Shown here one piece after another: positions 23,698-24,096 of a stretch of 24,096 nucleotides of DNA. The position numbers were made by a program, and so were the translations under genes. Position 1 is the first letter of the stretch. Each line of letters starts with the position of its first letter. Origin of the DNA: CAYVMN01 sp964452575 (lineage in GTDB: Bacteria > Desulfobacterota > DSM-4660 > Desulfatiglandales > Desulfatiglandaceae); NCBI GenBank assembly GCA_964452575.1, contig CAYVMN010000045.1, forward strand, positions 1-24,096. Reading direction: 5' to 3'. The notes under the pieces are model-generated. The model was given only the letters and a program-made list of their open reading frames with translations, did not search any database and was not told the DNA's origin.

Positions 23698-23895
23698 TGG
23701 GAAGGATTTTTGAAACAATTCGCGGCATGGATTCGAGAGAATGATTGTAGGGCAACTTGAACCTTAACAAGGGGGATCTGTATTTCTATTGATAAATTCA
23801 ATCATAAAACCTTTATCAATTAACATTGACACAAAACGAATGCCTGGAAAAAGCCGGTCATTATTTTCTCGACTAATTAGGGAGGATAAGAAAGC

Positions 23896-24078
23896 GTGTG
23901 TGATGATTTGGAAGGAAAAGTGGCTATTATTACTGGAGGGCTTCGAGGAATTGGGAAGGCAATTTCAATCTCTTTTGCTCAGGAAGGAGCGCACGTGGTA
24001 GTGGTCGATCTTGAAAGTGAGGACCACTTTATAGTCAAGCAATTTAACCCAGGTTCCGGATTCAAAACGAAAAAGTAA
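23896..24078 (+). pseudogene. SDR-family dehydrogenase, N-terminal part only (interrupted or truncated)
   Basis: GTG 23896, with GGAGG about 10 bases upstream, opens a typical SDR start: LEGKVAIITGGLRGIGKAIS with the TGxxxGxG NAD-binding motif, then HVVVVDLE with the Asp that favours NAD. From about residue 42 the sequence (SEDHFIVKQF...) no longer looks like an SDR and the frame ends at TAA 24076. The change falls at an inverted repeat (AAAGTG-AGGAC-CACTTT, 24014-24030), so insertion of a mobile element is suspected. The sequence ends 18 bases later, so the remainder cannot be seen. Its intact form would resemble the SDR at 111-884. Confidence 0.6.
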
Positions 24079-24096
24079 GTGATGTCAAAAACTTAC
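24014..24096. mobile_element. Possible end of an insertion element (partial)
   Basis: The point where SDR similarity stops carries AAAGTG (24014-24019) and CACTTT (24025-24030) around AGGAC. Repeats of this AAAGTGGACCACTTT type recall, from memory, the terminal regions of some IS21-family elements. A further inverted pair, GTAAGT and ACTTAC, closes the window. No transposase is in view, so this is a suspicion only. Confidence 0.25.

Noticed and set aside
23826..23860. A TTGACA at 23826 as a promoter for the SDR gene.
   Set aside because: No -10-like hexamer is found 16-19 bases downstream.
1..24096. CRISPR arrays, tRNA and rRNA genes.
   Set aside because: No regularly spaced repeats, tRNA-like cloverleaf sequences or rRNA segments were noticed on reading through; a dedicated scan was not possible.

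Overview
The window looks like an anaerobic bacterium of the Desulfobacterota (sulfate-reducer or syntroph) type. That is an inference from gene content: two kinds of molybdenum enzyme, many iron-sulfur proteins, BFD-type flavoproteins, a DUF1667 protein and an indolepyruvate:ferredoxin oxidoreductase. No rRNA or other marker gene is present to prove it. The left two thirds look GC-rich and the part right of about 19.8 kb clearly AT-richer (judged by eye, not computed), so the window is probably a mosaic.

Positions 1-15792 hold one long run of minus-strand genes with short gaps or overlaps, read from 15792 down to the left edge and beyond. The order is: cyclase-family hydrolase; the small [2Fe-2S], large Mo and FAD subunits of a xanthine dehydrogenase/CO dehydrogenase-family hydroxylase; a NuoG-N-terminus-like iron-sulfur protein; a bis-MGD Mo/W oxidoreductase with a four-cluster ferredoxin partner; then a symmetric block cupin - FAD oxidoreductase - pyridine-nucleotide flavoprotein - DUF1667 - FAD oxidoreductase - cupin; a Tm-1-like/UPF0261 protein; an SDR dehydrogenase; and the start of one more gene. 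It reads as a catabolic operon for a compound that is hydrolysed, hydroxylated, and oxidised in several steps with electrons passed through iron-sulfur relays. The substrate cannot be named from sequence.

Positions 16057-18589 (plus strand) are a thiamine locus: a promoter, a TPP riboswitch with an intrinsic terminator and a visible antiterminator pairing, thiW (ECF thiamine-precursor transporter S component), a thiD-thiN fusion, and a broken remnant in which the start of an ABC ATPase is joined to the end of a ThiY-like binding protein, followed by a frameshift.

Positions 18590-19954 are decayed DNA with toxin-antitoxin remnants on the minus strand: a HicA-like fragment running into the C-terminal half of a RelB/DinJ antitoxin, followed 4 bases later by a YafQ-type toxin broken by a single frameshift.

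Positions 19955-24096 (plus strand, AT-rich) hold an IclR-family regulator behind a consensus promoter, iorA-iorB for 2-oxoacid (arylpyruvate) oxidation, and the first part of an SDR gene whose frame loses similarity near 24020, at an inverted repeat that may be the end of an insertion element.
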